Below, piece by piece: positions 12,429 through 24,475 of a stretch of 64,000 nt of DNA. Position 1 is the stretch's first letter, and the number at the start of each line of letters is the position of its first letter. Source of the DNA: Chrysogorgia sp. JL179-B06 (lineage: Eukaryota > Cnidaria > Anthozoa > Scleralcyonacea > Chrysogorgiidae); the NCBI GenBank assembly GCA_035772405.1, contig JAYKKM010000029.1:531001-595000 (forward strand), read 5' to 3'. The notes beneath the pieces were generated by a model, which was given only the letters and a program-made list of their open reading frames with translations, did not search any database and was not told where the DNA came from. The translations under genes and the position numbers were made by a program.

Positions 12429-15400
12429 CACTGTAAATTTTAGGGAGTAAAATTTACTCTTGTGCGGGTTAAAAATTACTACCGCAAAAGGGGTAACCTG
12501 AAACGGAGCAAAAATTACTCCCGTTCGGGGGTAAAAGTTGGGGGGATAAAGTGATAAACGGGGGTAAAAAATAAAATGGAGTAATAATTACCCCCTTTGG
12601 AGTGTATATACGGGAAGCTGGAGGATAAAAGCTAGTGGGGTAAAAATTACTCCTCTTCTCACTGTTGTATTAAGATATTAAGATGGCATCGTAATGGTGA
12701 CTTTCGTCGGATCAAGTTTTGATTCAGACATTGTCAACTCCATCGATATCGTGGCGACGGTACATGTGTTTGCGCCAAGAGTAATACCTTCTAAACGTTG
12801 CATGTCGTACAAACGTCCGATGCCAGTGTTAGACATAGCAGTGTTAATTCGGGTCATTACGATGGCATCTTCCGATGTGCAGATTGAGAACTGTTGCTGA
12901 AAGGTCTTAGCCGAAAATATTCCGCAGTTACCACAACACCAAGGCATCTATATGAACACGCGCGCGCGTCATCACAGAGCGCTCTACCGCAACAACCTAA
13001 TTTTTGCGTGAATCAATTCGTATCAGTGGAACATCTGTTTGCCATATGTTTCTATTTAAGGGTAGATCTAATTTTGTTAGATCCAACAACCATTAATTCC
13101 TGCGATTAGAATGAATGTTTGATATGCAGCGCTATTGATTAACCAGGAATTATAAACAATAAAAATTGGTGCGCATTTATATGGCCTTTAGTTTTCGTAT
13201 GTACAGTACATCCTCTCTTGCACTGCGAGTTTAATATTAGCGTTTTGTCGTGATGTTGAGACAGACAACATCCTTACGCTAATTATTTATCTGATTTGGT
13301 GTATCCGCCATCAGTCACACCATGCACATATTTTTGACTAAAAACCTATTATAGTTATGAATTTATGGTGTCAAATAATATTACAATATCCTTCTGTCCT
13401 AACCATGTATCCAATCATTTCTTCATAAATATCTTGGCGCGCAATTGTTAAACCATTCAGTCATGAAGTCCAACCCTCTTCTGTTGTATGAACCAATCGG
13501 AATGCATGAAAAGATTTGGCGCTCGATTATGAGATAAAAATATATTAGAGGACGATAATCTGATAATTTTCTTTGTCACTGGAAGCCCACTAGTTGAGAC
13601 GTATTGATTTGAATACCTTCTGCGAACGTGTATCGAGCTAATACAAAGGTAAGCGCAAGTATTATGTTATTACTTCGTATATATTCTTGTGTGTTCGATA
13701 TGTATATATATAATATATAATATTATTGTGGGTGAGATTGCATGTCAGTAAATAACTTCAAAGTTGTTCAAAAGCCAATTTTCTAACTCATGCGCGTGCG
13801 TCTCCCTTAGTTATACATTGCTTCTCATACTAAGTGATAAAGGCGAAAGACTATATAATGATAAGCATGGGTTTGTTCAGCACGGATAGCTTATCCGGCG
13901 GATAAGTCATAGCGAGTGAACAGTTATCCTATTCAATTGAGTCAGTTATATCCTTTTGTCCATGTTTGAACAAAATCAGTTTCATTCCCATGCTGAAAAA
14001 GTCAAATATATGGAAGGCTTTCTCCCTATGTCTATGGATTCATTTTCAAAAAGCCGATTTAACCGCGTTAATTAGCGTATTTACACGTATAAAGTAAAAC
14101 TTGAAAATGATCGTTGACGTGCAGATTTCGTTTGTTACTGTTGAGACTGACAGATAGCAGTGTACATGTTTTACGAACTAACACACATTTATTAGCCACA
14201 TTTATTAGCGCCATTTATTATATGTTTATACCGAGAGACATAAGACGCGAGTTATATTATACCACGATCACATGAGGCGCGTCTTAATTAGGTAAGATAC
14301 GAAACGCGCATATATAAAATATACAAAAATATGTTCATGTGATACACAAGCAGTGTCAAACAGAAGGCATACTGCTATAAAGCCCATATACTCGTAATGT
14401 AGGCAACTTCGCGTCTTCATAATTCCGTCTTATTTCAATTCACACGTATGTGCCATGTGGCTCTGGCTCAATATAATGATTAGAGTGTCTTATCACGGTA
14501 ATCAGAAAGTTACTGGTTCGATTCCCGTCAGGGATTTTATATGAACTTGAAAGGTTGTTACAAATATATGAATATAGAAATAAAGACTAATATTTAAGCT
14601 GAGCTCATGCTGTGTATTAAAGTCGGTGGTGGCGTGAAATGAAAATTGAGTAGGTGTTTTAATTTTAAAGAATTTCCCGTGGGCGATTAATTAAATCGTC
14701 GTCAATGACATACATAAGACAAGCATCTAAAAAAGCATGCCAAAAAGCATGCGAATGAATCCAGTAATTTCGCTTACCTTTTGCTCTTAGGTTACTTAAT
14801 ATTATACTGTTACAGTATTTTTAAACAAAATGGTATGACATTTTTCTCATTTATATTTAATTATTATATATATTTTTTCAACCATATATAAAAAATATAG
14901 ATTTGCCTGTGAAATCGAACTTGCAGTAGACAATTTTCTTGAAGAAGAAAAGGCAGTTACTAGCTAGTGAATGGAGTCACTATATAGTGAAACTATTGCT
15001 GCACTCGAGGATCATTATTATTGAGGTAATGTACATACGTAACAAAAATATTATATAAAAGCTCTAATATCATTGATGCGCGATTGTCTTTTTCTCTTCG
15101 AAAAATATTCATCAACGTATAGGCAGATTAAAACAGATCACCTGCAGAAAGGCGTACTCGGATATCATGGGTAGAGATTTGGTCCACCATTTTATATATG
15201 TCAAAACTCACTATAGTCTATATTATTTATATTGATATTAAGTCTAAGAAAATGGAATTGAAATCACTGTCCATGTGCTGGAGTTTTGAGTTGGCACGAC
15301 TTGAAACAGAACGTTGAGCGCCTTGCGAGTGGAGAAATTTCAATTTCATGATGAAGTTTGTTGCTGTGCTGGAGTTTTGAGTTGGCACGACTTGAAACAG

Positions 15401-16402
15401 AACGTTGAGGTGGCACGCCTTGCGAAAGTGACAAACTTCATTACATCTCCTTAGGACTTTTTAGAAAATATATCATGTTATATAATATTTAAAACCAGTA
15501 ACATATATATATATACGGTATATATATATATATGTTTACAAGTTAAATCAAACAGCGAAACAAGTCACGGAAAACATGACAACTTCATGCTCTCAGACTG
15601 GTAAATTGAAATCGAGACCTAACTAAAAAATTGAAAAGTCATTGCAGAAAAAGCTAGACGACTGCAGCAACGTTTCAGAGAAGTTTATGTATGTCCTATG
15701 CTTATGTCTCAATACGTATGTCTCTAGACATTGTGCGAACTCTCTCGAACCCCTGTTATACGGACTCCTTGCATCGATATATACAAGTTTTTACATAAAA
15801 TCTGTATGTTTCCTTATGTTTTATATAGTACATGAAACGACGTGTGCAGTACAAGTGAACAAGTCATGTGGAGGGAGAAAAGTTATGTTACGTCTCAAGT
15901 GCGCGTTGGACTCAGCCCTGTTTATTGTTTACGTTACACTCTGCGTACTATCGGTGTTTAATATTAGCTATCCAACAACAAAACGAAAGGACACGTTTAT
16001 TTTTATAGATTCGGTTTATTCAGAAAGGCAGCTGTAAAAAGGATTTGGCAGCAATAATTTGTTTCTATTTCACATATGCATGAATAATACATGATATATT
16101 TTGTATATTATTTGGATTAATTTGGTACATTATTTTATAAAATTTAATATGCCTAAATGGCGGCCAATTTAATATTTTTTTAGATGCGTGGAGTAAATTT
16201 TATCCCTATAAATTACCACCTTGTTTGGAGTAACTTTTACCCCTTAAATCTTTACCCCTTTGTAAGGGGTAAAAACTACACCAATTTGAGAGGGGTAAAT
16301 GTTACCCCCTCTCAAAATTTACCCTTCAAAACTGGGGTGTTTGTGCGACAAACATTTACCCCCACTTTTCGGAGTAATTTTTACTCCCTAAAAATTACAG
16401 TA
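12429..16402. mobile_element. 4-kb DNA transposon with CACTG-type ends inserted in the satellite
   Basis: The left end reads CACTGTAAATTTTAGGGAGT. The right end is its imperfect complement, with the terminal G changed to A. About 220 bp at each end is filled with repeated GGGGTAAAAATTACTCC-like subterminal motifs in both orientations, as in CACTA-type elements. No intact transposase is present. A minus-strand frame (12678-12947, cysteine-rich start MPWCCGNCGIF) and a plus-strand frame (15642-16037) show no recognisable domain. The interior carries a SINE (14460-14545) and a partial direct duplication of about 55 bp (15277-15331 and 15367-15421, sharing GTGCTGGAGTTTTGAGTTGG). Target duplication is unclear because both flanks are repetitive. 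Confidence 0.75.
14460..14545 (+). repeat. tRNA-derived SINE head
   Basis: TGGCTCAATATAATGATTAG resembles a polymerase III A box and GGTTCGATTCCCGTC is a good B box about 40 bp downstream. The anticodon region cannot fold as a real tRNA, so it is a SINE remnant and not a tRNA gene. Confidence 0.55.
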
Positions 16403-17195
16403 TATACACTATATACTCACTTAGCTTCATTCTAACTCTCACTATATATACACTATATACACTTTTGACTTTAGACGTATACTATACGTATAGAGTGTAT
16501 ATATATACACTATATACACAATATACACTATATACTCACTTAGCTTCATTCTAACTCTCACTATATATACACTATATACACTTTTGACTTTAGACGTATA
16601 CTATACGTATAGAGTGTATATATATACACTATATACACAATATACACTATATACTCACTTAGCTTCATTCTAACTCTCACTATATATACACTATATACAC
16701 TTTTGACTTTAGACGTATACTATACGTATAGAGTGTATATATATATACACTATATACACAATATACACTATATACTCACTTAGCTTCATTCTAACTCTCA
16801 CTATATATACACTATATACACTTTTGACTTTAGACGTATACTATACGTATAGAGTGTATATATATACACTATATACACAATATACACTATATACTCACTT
16901 AGCTTCATTCTAACTCTCACTATATATACACTATATACACTTTTGACTTTAGACGTATACTATACGTATAGAGTGTATATATATACACTATATACACAAT
17001 ATACACTATATACTCACTTAGCTTCATTCTAACTCTCACTATATATACACTATATACACTTTTGACTTTAGACGTATACTATACGTATAGAGTGTATATA
17101 TATATACACTATATACACAATATACACTATATACTCACTTAGCTTCATTCTAACTCTCACTATATATATACACTATATACACTTTTGACTATGGG
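16403..17195. repeat. 119-bp satellite array, right block (7 copies)
   Basis: The same unit and orientation as at 11851-12428, with copies starting at 16416, 16535, 16654, 16775, 16894, 17013 and 17134. Two units are 121 bp through an extra TA. Together with the left block this was one array of about 12 units before the CACTG element landed in it. Confidence 0.97.
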
Positions 17196-17466
17196 ACATC
17201 TATAGTGTATATAAATATACATGGGGAATATACACAATATACCCAACATATATACAGTGTATACATATACACAATATACATATATTTATGTATATATATA
17301 CACTATATACGCAACGTGTATATAGTGTATATTCTGCAATACCGGGTCTTACTCATTGTTTATTGTTATCATGTTATGTTATACAAAATAAAGTCGAGCT
17401 ATAGTTTATTGTTTCACATATAGCAAGTACTATTATTAAAGTATGCAATGTTGCTATCGAATTTTA

Positions 17467-17815
17467 CCCTGTTTCACTTATATTGATATTGATATTTTAC
17501 CTGTAAGCTTAAATGGGGCTCCAAAATGTTCTGGGTTATCAGTAAGTTTGTATCGATTTTTCATATTATTATATGCGAATGCTTACAAATGAACGTACAG
17601 ACTAGAGTATATAAATCTCTGACACTCATTGTTGCCATTGAGACTAGTAACCCTGTTTCACTCGATATTTTACCTGTAAGATTAAATGGGGCTCCAAAAT
17701 GTTCTGGGTTATCAGTAAGTTTGTATCGATTGTTCATACATGTATTATTATACACAAATGTTTACAAATGAACACACAGTATATAAATCTCTGACACCCA
17801 TACCAACTATCAAGA
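17467..17815 (+). repeat. 184-bp tandem duplication
   Basis: The segments beginning CCCTGTTTCACT at 17467 and 17651 are about 85-90 percent alike over their length, sharing AATGGGGCTCCAAAATGTTC and TATCAGTAAGTTTGTATCGA. No coding function is apparent. Confidence 0.85.
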
Positions 17816-18714
17816 TCAAGGAGTAAAGTGTTTGTTGTTGTTTGCTGGTTTACCAGTGACGGGTCTGAATTTTGGCCTTGACTACACGGAAAGCGAGTTG
17901 GCTCGCTAACCGAGACAGTAGCATAGTTAACTATGCAGTAATCTGTCTTTATATTACAATTAGCTAGCTGGCTGGCCCACTCTGGACTAGTCACTAGTAT
18001 GTATAAAGCCTCTCAAATAATAAATATGCTAAAATTATGAATATGTTTACTGGCTCAAAATGTTATTTAACTTCAAAGAAATAATGATTTTGAATTACAT
18101 TTCTTTAAACTGTTTATAATAGCTTATGACACCTTGCTACTGCCAGTTAAATGGTTTGATTTATGCTATGCCTTATACACTGAGAAAAAGATTAACTGAT
18201 TTAATACTTGCTCAAACTAATATGAATTGTTATTACATGAGCACAGGCCGGCTCGCTTGCCAGGCTGACCCTGTTGGCTAGAACTGGATTAGGTCAGCAA
18301 ACAGGGTGGCTCATTTGGTGGGGCAGAATTCTCAGTAAGCCAGCTTGGATACTGAGCCAACTCACCTTCGTATAATCAAAGCCGTTGGCCAACACTATGT
18401 TATGGGTTTGCAATGATGGAAAATGTAACCACCCCTGCACTGACAGCCGTATCATTACGTGTACCTACAACTATAGATTTGTGTATATTGAATTCAAATC
18501 ACTGAATTTGCCTACAATGTCTTTCAACAAGCCACAACCTCAAGTAGCCCGAGTTAACGCCTAGCGGGCGTCTTGTTCTTGATTAACATGTCCGTTACAA
18601 TTTATACAATCTGAATCAATCCCAGGGTTCACCTTTGAAATTTCATCAAAACTGACTACACTGCCCATGCAATGGCCTTTGAGGCAGCACTTTCCTTGCG
18701 ATAGTAATTTCTAG
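17816..18714. other. AT-rich DNA, no feature recognised
   Basis: I see no gene, repeat or structured element that I can support in this stretch. Confidence 0.4.
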
Positions 18715-19182
18715 TTTTAAGCATATTTTCTGTAGCGCAGAAGAATTTCGAAATGGGCAATGTACAGTACTGCCTAGAATTAACCTAACAGAAACCGCGG
18801 TTATCCGGAGTTCATCCGCGGATCATCCGCGGTTCAACCTGGGTTCATCTCCGGTTCAACCGAAGTCGATCCTCGGTCGATCCGCGGTCGAACCTCGGTC
18901 GGTCCGCGGTTCAACCTCGCGTAACCTAACCGCAATATTAACCGCAATCGCATTTCGGAATATGTCGTTTATTTCCGAAGTTTGGCGTCGTTTGACACAT
19001 GGTTTAAGTTCTGTTGCAGTTCGAAGAAATGGGAAAGTTGTCAAAATAATAAAATATGCTAAGTTACGGCAGCGATGTAGAATATTACTTATTTCAGAAT
19101 ATAATATCGTTTGCTATGAATTTGATAATATCGTTTGGGAGAACTTGTGGCAACTTAAAATAAATACTTGTGCATTATCACG

Positions 19183-20045
19183 GGGAGCCGTAACGTGAAG
19201 CGAGTTTATAAACAGCGAACTAGCGAGTTTATTAGTGAAGCGAGTTTAACAGTAAAGCGGGTTTGTTTGGTATTTTTACACAAGAATTGTATTAAATCGC
19301 TATTAAAATGTTCTTACTTGTTAATTTTGTCGACAATCGGGACAAATTACAGACAACCAGACCAGAAAGGCAATGAGTCAGTGTTTACATAAATTCGGAA
19401 GGCCGTTGACTGTGCGTCTCGCGGTAGTGATTTCGGTAGTGATTTGTTTTGACGTCTAATGTAGTTGTTAGGTAAAATCTTAGCTTGAAAATCGGCTACA
19501 TGATAGATTAAAGGTTAATGTTAAAAATGTTTGTAATTGAAAGCTGTGGTAACTTATATATTGGAAACATTTTTAGTGGAGACCTTTCGTATCATCTGTG
19601 CCCCGACTTGAGTCGACCACCGGAAGTTAATTAGTCAAACATATCATCTGTCAATCTTTTACACAAAATATATAATCTAGAGGCCGTTTACACGAGCCCA
19701 ACCCGGGTCGACCCGTCCAATAATAATAAACTAATAATAATAATAAACTCCTGTTAGCGTTTACACGACAGCCGGGTCGACCAGGTTAATATATTCATGT
19801 AAACACGGGTTGACTTGACCCCGGGCTCGTGTAAAGTGACCGCAATACGATACCCGGGTAAGTTTCCATTTTTCCGCGCCAAGCCGCAAGCATGGTTAGT
19901 TCGAGCGCTCGTAAAGAAAAAAACTCCTCAATGGCAATGGCAGTGACCAGTGGTCATAGACTGCACCAGCGCTCGGATATATATTAATAACAAATAAACC
20001 CGCTTTGTTGTTAAACTCGCTTCACTAATAGACGTTACGGCTCCC
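19183..20045. repeat. Nested inverted-repeat element
   Basis: The sequence GGGAGCCGTAACGT followed by TAGTGAAGCGAGTTTAACA and AAAGCGGGTTT near 19183-19265 recurs as its complement at 19995-20045. The arms are about 60-80 bp. This suggests an 860-bp non-autonomous DNA element nested in the larger one. No coding region is seen. Confidence 0.65.
19686..19843. repeat. Small palindromic MITE-like sequence
   Basis: GTTTACACGAGCCCAACCCG at the left is mirrored by GGGCTCGTGTAAA at the right, with CGGGTCGACC-type sequence inside. It would fold as an imperfect hairpin. Confidence 0.55.
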
Positions 20046-20506
20046 TGTGGCATCACGTTACCTGCCTGGTTCATCACTCAATCGCTATTCAATCCAATAA
20101 AAAAAGTCCGACGAGTGCGAGCAACAAGTTAATACTACCGTAGACTTGCAATCTGCAATTTAGCTAAAAAACTACCTTGCTATAGTACACTGCCCAATCT
20201 TTAACGCTTGATGATTTTGTCGTCTTATATGACATATTGGCATATTGAATCAATATGATTTGTCGATTTATGCCCACAGGCAGTGAAAGGTAGCGAGACT
20301 CATATACATACTCCAATTTAAAAGCTCTTGTTATATGACTGTGTTTCTGGAGCATTCTAACTCGCACAATTAATTCAACAAACAAGTAATTTACGCCGGA
20401 AATACGCGCGCCGATGTACGTTGCTAAAAATATTAACAGTTCACCACCTTTTCACTTTGACAAGACCCGTTTTTTCCAGTCGTATTACTTTAAATTTTAA
20501 AGGTCA

Positions 20507-20600
20507 TACTCTGATGGACTCCTAGGCTCGAAACGTTAGTATTTCGTGACTAAAAATCTTGGCAGTTTACCACCTTTTCACTTTGCAATTTGTCATTTAC
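20507..20600 (+). repeat. Penelope-like 3'-end relic with degraded hammerhead motif
   Basis: TACT CTGATGG ... CTCGAAACGTTAGTA followed by CTTGGCAGTTTACCACCTTT closely matches the sequence at 42871-42960. The ribozyme core has CTGATGG instead of CTGATGA. A second partial match lies at about 20434-20452. Confidence 0.65.
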
Positions 20601-21962
20601 ACTCGTTCTTAATAACGACGCACAGCCATACATGTGGTTGAAATAAGAATCAATATCATACAATAAAGAATGTAGTTTGACCAACTCAGACAAAACACTC
20701 TTACAATAATGTATAAATCACCGTTTGTCGACACAATAGCGTCCAGAATACTCATTGAATAGATCTAATTTCATTTGCTTTCGTGTTCTTACGATCGGGC
20801 GAGATCGGAATCCGAAGTGTACGGTCGCCAATACTCTTGCGGTTGCGGTCGAATGTGTCGACCGCAACATCACCGCAACCGAACCGCAACCGAACCGCAA
20901 CCGAACCGAACCGCAACCGAACCGCAATCTAACTGCAACCGAACCGCAAACGAGCCGCAACCGAACCGCAACCGCAGTGTTAGGTTAATTCTAGGCAGTA
21001 CTGTAGTTAGGGGATTATAAAGTACGTTGTGTACCAAACACAGCGAAATCACAGCAGAAATGGACGAGAAAAGTGCTATAGATCTATTGAAGGAGCGAAG
21101 AATATGCCAATAAATATGTTCCTGAAGGGAGGTTCTTCTCGACGTTTACAGGTGAGTAAGCTTAGTGAAGAACGGCTAGCTCACCATTTTACCTCACAGA
21201 CATGTGTGTGTTGTTGTTTTATTACGATCTTGTATTTGCTGAATCATCAAGTGTTCTGTAATGATTTTTTCGTTTGTTGAAATTGACAAACTTTGGCTGT
21301 CACTTGTTCGATAAGCATGTCCTTGAAGACAATGTTTTTAAATTGTTTTTGGGCGAAAACAAACCGGTTTTATCGGTAACGGCTTTGGCACTTTGTAAAA
21401 ACACCAAGGAGAGAGCACTTTTGCCTGGGTTTCTGCTGTTGTTTTTCTTTTCTGTTTCGTTTGTTGTGGTCGGTTCATATCCTGTCAAATAAACCAGTAG
21501 GTTCTAGAACTAGTGTAGTTTGTAAATAAAAATTCATAACTCTAAATTCGTTAAAAACGTTGAAAATTTACCAAATTTACCAAAAGTTTTGTTGCTGTGT
21601 TGTAGGCGACAAGCTTTTAAAACAGTTACTTGGAAATGAATATAATTTTAGGCTAGCCTGAGTCACCTGAGTGTAAACTATTTTTAGACTTCAAAATTCG
21701 AATCATTGATAGGATAATATAGTAGACTAGTGCATTGTTTAAAATATAGTTAATAGTTGATATAATCTTAATTTTTGCAAATTTTAGTAGCAGTTATAAA
21801 TCTTGATAGTTATATTAAAATTTTTAGGTAGGTAACTGTATATATACATAGAGTAAATCTGTAAATAGTCAATTGTAAAATATATAATTTAATATATAAA
21901 AGCATATCAATAACATAAATATAATTGTAAATAAGAAATAGGTTTTAGTATTAATTTATATA

Positions 21963-22180
21963 ATGGATAATGAACCGGGTCCTTCAATGGAGTCAGACAA
22001 TGAATTGCCAACTTTAGGAGGCGGGGGATTAACAACGTGTTCAGAAAGGAAGAGAAAATTAGGAGGTGGAACATCTTGCTGTATTCCTACATGTGATAGC
22101 AATACAAAACGAAATCCAGAGCTTTCATTTTACCAATTTCCAACTGATAAAAAGCTAAGAAAGATGTGGTTGCATTGGGA
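21963..22180 (+). pseudogene. THAP-domain exon, left palindrome arm, truncated
   Basis: From the ATG at 21963 the frame reads an acidic start (MDNEPGPSMESDNELP), a basic CSERKRK segment, then CCIPTCDSNTKRNPELSF and FPTDKKLRKMWLHW. The CxxxC pair and the FYQFPTD...W spacing are the first half of a THAP C2CH zinc finger, a DNA-binding domain found in P-element-type transposases and many animal nuclear proteins. After W the homology to the other arm stops, and the second zinc ligand pair (C, H) is absent. An upstream donor at 21149 suggests this is exon 2. Whether the parent is a host gene or a transposon cannot be told from the sequence. Confidence 0.7.
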
Positions 22181-22271
22181 TTACAGATTACAAAAATTGT
22201 GATTACAGCACATTTAAGGTATTTTATGATTATCTTTGTCCTGCTTGTGAAAGGTTACAGTACATTGCATC

Positions 22272-22581
22272 TTACAACAGTACAACGTTATGAAGACAAG
22301 TCTTCCCACCCTTAACATGTCTGGAACAAACTTTGTGATACTTATTTGGTATGAAGTTAGCTCTACCAACCCAATGCAGCCACATCTTTCTTAGCTTTTT
22401 ATCAGTTGGAAATTGGTAAAATGAAAGCTCAGGATTTCGTTTTGTATTGCTATCACATAGAAATACAGCAAGATGTTCCACCTCCTTTTCTCTTCCTTTC
22501 TGAACACGTAGTTAATCCCCCGCCTCCTAAAGTTGGCAATTCATTGTCTGACTCCATTGAAGGACCCGGTTCATTATCCAT
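22272..22581 (-). pseudogene. THAP-domain exon, right palindrome arm, frameshifted
   Basis: The mirror copy starts at the ATG at 22581. It keeps the full second half of the THAP domain, including VGRANFIPNKYHKVCSRHV with the last C and H ligands. A small deletion next to the first cysteine pair shifts the frame: TATTTCTATGTG here against TATTCCTACATGTG in the left arm. So each arm is broken in a different place. Confidence 0.7.
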
Positions 22582-23588
22582 TATATAAATTAATACTAAA
22601 ACCTATTTCTTATTTACAATTATATTTATGTTATTGATATGCTTTTATATATTAAATTATATATTTTACAATTGACTATTTACAGATTTACTCTATGTAT
22701 ATATACAGTTACCTACCTAAAAATTTTAATATAACTATCAAGATTTATAACTGCTACTAAAATTTGCAAAAATTAAGATTATATCAACTATTAACTATAT
22801 TTTAAACAATGCACTAGTCTATTATAGTATCCTATCAATGATTCGAATTTTGAAGTCTAAAAATAGTTTACACTCAGGTGACTCAGGCTAGCCTAAAATT
22901 ATATTAATTTCCAAGTAACTGTTTTAAAAGCTTGTCGCCTACAACACAGCAACAAAACTTTTGGTAAATTTGGTAAATTTTCAACGTTTTTAACGAATTT
23001 AGAGTTATGAATTTATATTTACAACCTACACTAGTTCTAGAACCTACTGGTTTATTTGACAGGATATGAACCGACCACAACAAACGAAACAGAAAAGAAA
23101 AACAACAGCAGAAACCCAGGCAAAAGTGCTCTCTCCTTGGTGTTTTTACAAAGTGCCAAAGCCGTTACCGATAAAACCGGTTTGTTTTCGCCCAAAAACA
23201 ATTTAAAAACATTGTCTTCAAGGACATGCTTATCGAACAAGTGACAGCCAACGTTTGTCAATTTCAACAAACGAAAAAATCATTACAGAACACTTGATGA
23301 TTCAGCAAATACAAGATCGTAATAAAACAACAACACACACATGTCTGTGAGGTAAAATGGTGAGCTAGCCGTTCTTCACTAAGCTTACTCACCTGTAAAC
23401 GTCGAGAAGAACCTCCCTTCAGGAACATATTTATTGGCATATTCTTCGCTCCTTCAATAGATCTATAGCACTTTTCTCGTCCATTTCTGCTGTGATTTCG
23501 CTGTGTTTGGTACACAACGTACTTTATAATCCCCTAACTACATTGCCCATTTCGAAATTCTTCTGCGCTACAGAAAATATGCTTAAAA

Positions 23589-24475
23589 TAATCAATTATT
23601 TTCACAAGCAAAATGCTCACTTCGTGGCGGCCATTTCCCCTGCAAATGAAGCGCTACCATTTTACCCATGATGCATTGCTATAATGCAAATTGTCCATTG
23701 CTGACTATTCCCACCATTGATATCCCACCCCCAGCATCGAAATACGTACCCACCCCCTCCAACAGATCCCCTACCGCTTCGATATGTCCTTACGAAGACC
23801 TTCCGACGACCCACAAGAGCGTTCCGACCATTCCCGACCACTTCCGAAGTCGCTCCGCGAAGTTGTTCCGACAACTTCCGATGATGTTCCGACAACTTCC
23901 GATGATGTTCCGACAGCTTCCGAAGATTGGCCGAGCACTTCCGAAGTTGACCCTCCCCTCCACGAAGACGTCCTGACCTTCCACGACCTCCATGTATGAC
24001 TTCCCGTGAGATTAATTTGTTAAAAGGATAAACAAAAAATAGCTGTTTCGCTGTTTCGTTTCGCTGTTTCGCTGTTTCGCTGTTTCGTTTCGCTGTTTCG
24101 TGGTTTAGCACAGTCCAAACAAAATGGCCGTGCGGGGCTTCCCTTTGCCGCAAACTACGTCATAGGGCTGCTGACGCCAGACTTATTGCTGCCGTAGGCA
24201 GCACACTAATCTTGACTTGGCTCGTGCCCAGACCTCTTTACCGAGCTATGTATAGTCAACGAGATCTCGATCTGTAAATTTTTGGATGTCGGTCGGTCGG
24301 ATGGATGGATGGATGTTCAGTTTTATGACGTTTTGTGACGTAGTTCAAGATAAAATTACATCCATACTCCAGACGTTATTCGTATTCACGGAAGTTGTAC
24401 GGAATTAATGTTCGGAACTTGTCAACGCCACCACGAACATGGTATTTTCTGAACTCGCAATGAGGTGAGTGAGCT
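23589..24475. repeat. GC-richer stretch with two minisatellites
   Basis: At 23784-23965 a 21-bp unit close to GTTCCGACAACTTCCGATGAT repeats about eight times with divergence. Reading frames on both strands are open only because of the repeat. At 24040-24105 GCTGTTTCGCTGTTTCG is repeated. A GGTCGGTCGGATGGATGGAT microsatellite lies near 24290-24315. No gene is supported. Confidence 0.75.

Larger units (their letters stand above)
18765..21003. mobile_element. TA-flanked 2.2-kb transposon (Tc1/mariner-like ends), non-autonomous
   Basis: A perfect 26-bp terminal inverted repeat starts CAGTACTGCCTAGAATTAAC at both ends, flanked by TA on each side (18763-18764 and 21004-21005). The right palindrome arm preserves the empty site GGGCAATGTAGTTAGGGG, which proves both insertion and target duplication. 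Subterminal regions are rich in CCGCGGTTC (left) and CCGAACCGCAA (right) short repeats. No transposase is seen. It contains two further inverted-repeat elements and a Penelope 3'-end relic. Confidence 0.85.
18715..23588. repeat. Large palindrome with a duplicated THAP exon
   Basis: The left arm is 18715-18764 plus 21004-22180. The right arm is 22370-23588, its near-perfect reverse complement. The 189-bp loop is 22181-22369. The two arms differ by only scattered substitutions and small indels, so the inverted duplication is recent. The left arm has a 2239-bp insertion that the right arm lacks. Each arm holds a possible first exon ending in a consensus donor (ACAG|GTGAGTAAG, 21149 in the left arm) and a THAP-domain exon. 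Confidence 0.95.

Noticed and set aside
15642..16037. 131-codon frame inside the CACTG element
   Set aside because: Composition follows the local AT-rich sequence, no motif is seen and no splice context is convincing.
11851..17195. CRISPR-like array
   Set aside because: The units are contiguous 119-bp satellites without unique spacers, in eukaryotic DNA.
23662..24153. 163-codon minus-strand frame
   Set aside because: Most of it is translated minisatellite (repeated RKLSEHH-type units).
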